A DNA stretch of 7,933 nucleotides, taken from positions 1 through 7,933 of the forward strand of contig JBNMLP010000036.1 of assembly GCA_050874905.1 (NCBI GenBank), in the 5' to 3' direction. The notes below the pieces were generated by a model that was given only the letters and a program-made list of their open reading frames with translations, was not told the origin of the DNA and searched no databases. Below are positions 6,051 through 7,933 of this stretch, in pieces (positions within the stretch are counted from its first letter, which is position 1; each line of letters begins with the position of its first letter). The stretch comes from NC2004 sp050874905. Lineage in GTDB: Bacteria; Bacillota; Clostridia; Lachnospirales; Lachnospiraceae. The position numbers and the translations under genes are program-made.

Positions 6051-7422
6051 AAAGGGGAAACGTCTGTCGGCGTTTCTGCTTGCGCTATGTATGGTATTGT
6101 CAGGGAGCTGTCTGTATACCGATGCGAAAGAAGAGGAAACGGATGATGTGATCTATATTGCAAATCCGGGTGCTCCATATCCCATACCAGAAAAAACATG
6201 TTCCTGGGTTACCGATGATCCGGATGTTGTGCATAGTGGAACATGTGTTGAGTGGATTCAGCTTTTTTTACTGGAGTACTATATTGAAAAATCTGTTGGG
6301 CTTCAGAAGATACTCGGTCACGAATATGAGCGGGAAGGAATCTATGACAACGATACGACGATATTAGTGAAAATGTATCAACACGATGTGGGTCTGCCGG
6401 AAAATGGAGTAACGGATGCAGCGACTAGGGAATCTATGTTGGCGTACTGGAGAAAACTCAGACAGGAGCAGATCAAAACAGATTGCACAGATCCTACGAT
6501 AGAACAGTTTGTCATTGACGTTAGAAAGCAGGATGACAAAGGTTTTCAGGTTTATCTCGTAGTAGATGATAACCGTGGAGTAAAAAGAGTTGTCATAGAG
6601 ATCTGGTCTGATGAAGAAGGAGAAGCAGGAAAAAAAGAAACTGTTTATGAAGCAGATATTCCGGGAAATACGATCACGCATACAGAAGCGTGGAGCGATC
6701 ATCATGATCAAAAGGGAACCTATGAGATCAAAGTAACAGTGGAGGATTATGCCCATCGACATCAGACGGTGCAGAAAAGCACGGTCAGACAAGATAGTGC
6801 GACAGAAGCAACGACAATAAGTGGAATACCGACGACCGAGGAAGTAACAACAACAGAAGCACCGACGACCGAAAAGGTAACGACAACACAGGCACCGACG
6901 ACCGAAAAGGTAACGACAACGCAGATAACGACGGTCGAAAAGGTAACGACAATACAAGCATCAACTACCGAGAAAACAGCAACGACCGGGAATTCTCAAA
7001 CAACGGAACAGGTAACCAAAGTACAGGAGAACACAACTGTTGCAACAACAGAGCATGCGCAAACAGCAACAACACAGAAAACAAATGCTTCAAAGAAACA
7101 ACCCCAGGCGAAGAAGAAGGCAACGTTGAAACGACCAACAATCCGTGTCTATAAAAAGCGTGCCGGTAAAAATATCCGCTACCTGCAGATTCAATTAAAA
7201 CAGTATCAGGGAGATATGGTGGATATATATTTGAAAAAGCAAAAAGGCAGTTACCAGAAGCTGAAACTAAAAAATAACTCCATCAAGAAATTAAAGAAAA
7301 AAGTGAATTTGCAGTATACCTTAAAAAAGCAAACAATCTGGCTCAAAGTACGAACCTATAAGAAAAAAGGAAACCAGACGATCTACAGTAGCTATTCCAA
7401 AACGGTACGAATACGGTGGTAA
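6037..7422 (+). CDS. Exported peptidoglycan-binding-like protein with GBS Bsp-like domain and Thr-rich repeats
   Basis: This encodes 461 residues from ATG 6037. Residues 1-30 are a signal peptide (KKGKR, then LSAFLLALCMVLSGS). Residues about 67-140 match the peptidoglycan-binding type 1 pattern: 'CVEWIQLFL', then 'GIYDNDTTILVKMYQHDVGLPENGVTDAATRESML' in pieces, which follows the family rule of a G-x-x-D-x-x-T loop, a mid-helix Q and a second 'G...T...L' loop. Residues about 157-245 resemble the GBS Bsp-like repeat ('DDNRGVKRVVIEIWSDEEG', later 'HHDQKGTYEIKVTVEDYAH'). Residues about 258-350 are a Thr-rich linker with an 11-residue tandem repeat. The last 95 residues are Lys-rich and beta-like, resembling degenerate fibronectin type III domains that end other Lachnospiraceae surface proteins (KVRTYKKKGNQTIYSSYSKTV). 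It is the last gene of the kinase operon and is probably an extracellular wall-binding partner. A Cys at 25 lies near a lipobox position but the motif is poor. Confidence 0.85.
   Translation: MKWNKKGKRLSAFLLALCMVLSGSCLYTDAKEEETDDVIYIANPGAPYPIPEKTCSWVTDDPDVVHSGTCVEWIQLFLLEYYIEKSVGLQKILGHEYEREGIYDNDTTILVKMYQHDVGLPENGVTDAATRESMLAYWRKLRQEQIKTDCTDPTIEQFVIDVRKQDDKGFQVYLVVDDNRGVKRVVIEIWSDEEGEAGKKETVYEADIPGNTITHTEAWSDHHDQKGTYEIKVTVEDYAHRHQTVQKSTVRQDSATEATTISGIPTTEEVTTTEAPTTEKVTTTQAPTTEKVTTTQITTVEKVTTIQASTTEKTATTGNSQTTEQVTKVQENTTVATTEHAQTATTQKTNASKKQPQAKKKATLKRPTIRVYKKRAGKNIRYLQIQLKQYQGDMVDIYLKKQKGSYQKLKLKNNSIKKLKKKVNLQYTLKKQTIWLKVRTYKKKGNQTIYSSYSKTVRIRW
6828..6992 (+). repeat. 33-bp tandem repeat encoding the Thr-rich linker
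   Basis: Four consecutive 33-base units (6828-6860, 6861-6893, 6894-6926, 6927-6959) share the pattern ACCGACGACCGAaaaGGTAA, and a fifth (6960-6992) is degraded. Each unit encodes eleven residues of the form APTTEKVTTTQ. Units two and three differ only in their last few bases, which indicates recent duplication. Changes in unit number would keep the frame and alter linker length. Confidence 0.9.
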
Positions 7423-7447
7423 GGGAAAATATTATATGAGTGGAAGC

Positions 7448-7490
7448 GAAAAGCTTACATCCGAACAGTGATGTAGGCTTTTCTTTTTTT
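7448..7490 (+). terminator. Rho-independent terminator closing the kinase operon
   Basis: GAAAAGCTTACATC (7448-7461) and GATGTAGGCTTTTC (7470-7483) form a 14-bp stem with one G-U wobble and an 8-base loop. Seven T residues follow at 7484-7490. Confidence 0.95.
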
Positions 7491-7561
7491 GAAAATTTTG
7501 GAAAGGGATTTGGAACGTGTGAGTTGTATAGTAAGAAAAACAAAATGTTTAATGCGAAAGT

Positions 7562-7567
7562 AGGAGG
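7562..7567 (+). promoter_or_regulatory. Ribosome binding site for the GLUG-like surface protein
   Basis: A perfect AGGAGG lies three bases before ATG 7571 and nine before the in-frame ATG 7577. Spacing favours 7577. No convincing promoter was seen between the terminator at 7490 and this site; the best is TTGTAT (7525-7530) with TTTAAT (7548-7553), which would leave almost no leader. Confidence 0.75.
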
Positions 7568-7576
7568 CGTATGAGT

Positions 7577-7933
7577 ATGAAAAGAATCTTATCGTTACTG
7601 TTAACATGCTGTTTACTATTCAGTTCGTTTTCCTTTTCTGGAAATCAGATGGTAGTAAACGCGGAGGAGGGCACAACACCCGGAACGACCACAGGAGCGC
7701 AGACTGTTCCGGAGGGATACACTGCAATTCGTACGATTGATGATCTGTATGGTATCAATAATGATCCGGCAGGGAAGTATATTCTGATGAATGATCTGGA
7801 TATCAGTGAAGAGACAAGCAAGGGTGGATCGTATGATACCGGGAATGGCTGGACACCATTGAATCAGTTTACCGGAACGTTGGATGGAAATGGAAAACGG
7901 ATCATAGGAATGCATATTTATGGATCATTATCA
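7577..7933 (+). CDS. N-terminal part of a secreted GLUG-type surface protein (3' partial)
   Basis: The frame is open from ATG 7577 to the window edge, giving 119 residues. The alternative ATG at 7571 would add only Met-Ser. Residues 1-29 are a signal peptide (KRILSLLLTCCLLFSSFSFS, cleavage probably near VNA). A short Gly/Thr linker follows. Residues about 50-119 show the pattern that leads into GLUG and related beta-helical surface domains: 'AIRTIDDLYGI', 'GKYILMNDLDIS', 'GWTPLNQFTGTLDGNGKRIIGM', in which the 'F.G.lDGnG..I.gl.i' stretch is the hallmark. Such proteins are secreted or wall-attached, and in this family often carry leucine-rich repeats further on, like the fragment at the start of the window. 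Function is unknown beyond the surface location; the rest of the gene is outside the window. Confidence 0.88.
   Translation, partial: MKRILSLLLTCCLLFSSFSFSGNQMVVNAEEGTTPGTTTGAQTVPEGYTAIRTIDDLYGINNDPAGKYILMNDLDISEETSKGGSYDTGNGWTPLNQFTGTLDGNGKRIIGMHIYGSLS

Noticed and set aside
6094..6120. Lipoprotein signal at Cys25 of the peptidoglycan-binding-like protein
   Set aside because: The residues before the Cys read L-S-G-S, one residue longer than the usual lipobox, so an ordinary signal peptide is more likely.
6364..6957. Minus-strand open frame of 197 codons
   Set aside because: It is the antisense shadow of the Thr-rich repeat and gives a Cys/Arg-rich repetitive protein without a plausible start region.
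6828..6992. Possible CRISPR-like array
   Set aside because: The 33-base units are directly adjacent with no spacers and keep the reading frame of a Thr-rich linker, so it is a coding tandem repeat.

Overview
The window looks like chromosomal DNA of a gut-type Clostridia, most likely a Lachnospiraceae relative (Roseburia, Blautia, Coprococcus or Butyrivibrio type). This is an inference from several features: strong AGGAGG-type ribosome sites, sigma-A promoters, BspA-like leucine-rich repeat and GLUG surface proteins, Thr-rich linkers, Lys-rich C-terminal domains and an Rpn-family nuclease. All recognisable genes lie on the + strand. No rRNA, tRNA, CRISPR array or insertion sequence was seen.

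Region 1 (1-1619) holds the 3' end of a cell-surface leucine-rich repeat protein. It is followed, with no visible terminator or promoter between them, by a secreted protein with a bacterial Ig-like domain, a Thr-rich linker and an AT-rich C-terminal domain that I do not recognise. A clear intrinsic terminator closes the region.

Region 2 (1620-2966) is a self-contained Rpn-family (PD-(D/E)XK) unit. It has a consensus promoter, a leader of about 200 nt containing a terminator-like hairpin, then a nested inverted repeat just before a perfect ribosome site, the gene itself, and a strong terminator. The leader may encode a short RNA of about 84 nt or act as an attenuator.

Region 3 (2967-7490) looks like a three-gene operon with its own promoter and terminator. 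Its genes encode a membrane Ser/Thr kinase (zinc ribbon, kinase, one transmembrane helix, one PASTA domain), a soluble protein of unknown function with a helix-turn-helix-like N-terminus, and an exported protein with a peptidoglycan-binding-like domain, a GBS Bsp-like domain, a Thr-rich tandem repeat and a Lys-rich C-terminal domain. The last two genes overlap by 14 bases. The arrangement suggests an envelope-sensing module: outside proteins that may touch peptidoglycan, a kinase that signals inward, and a cytoplasmic partner. That functional link is inference from gene order and domains only.

Region 4 (7491-7933) is a short intergenic stretch and the 5' end of another secreted surface protein with a GLUG-like N-terminal region, cut by the window edge.
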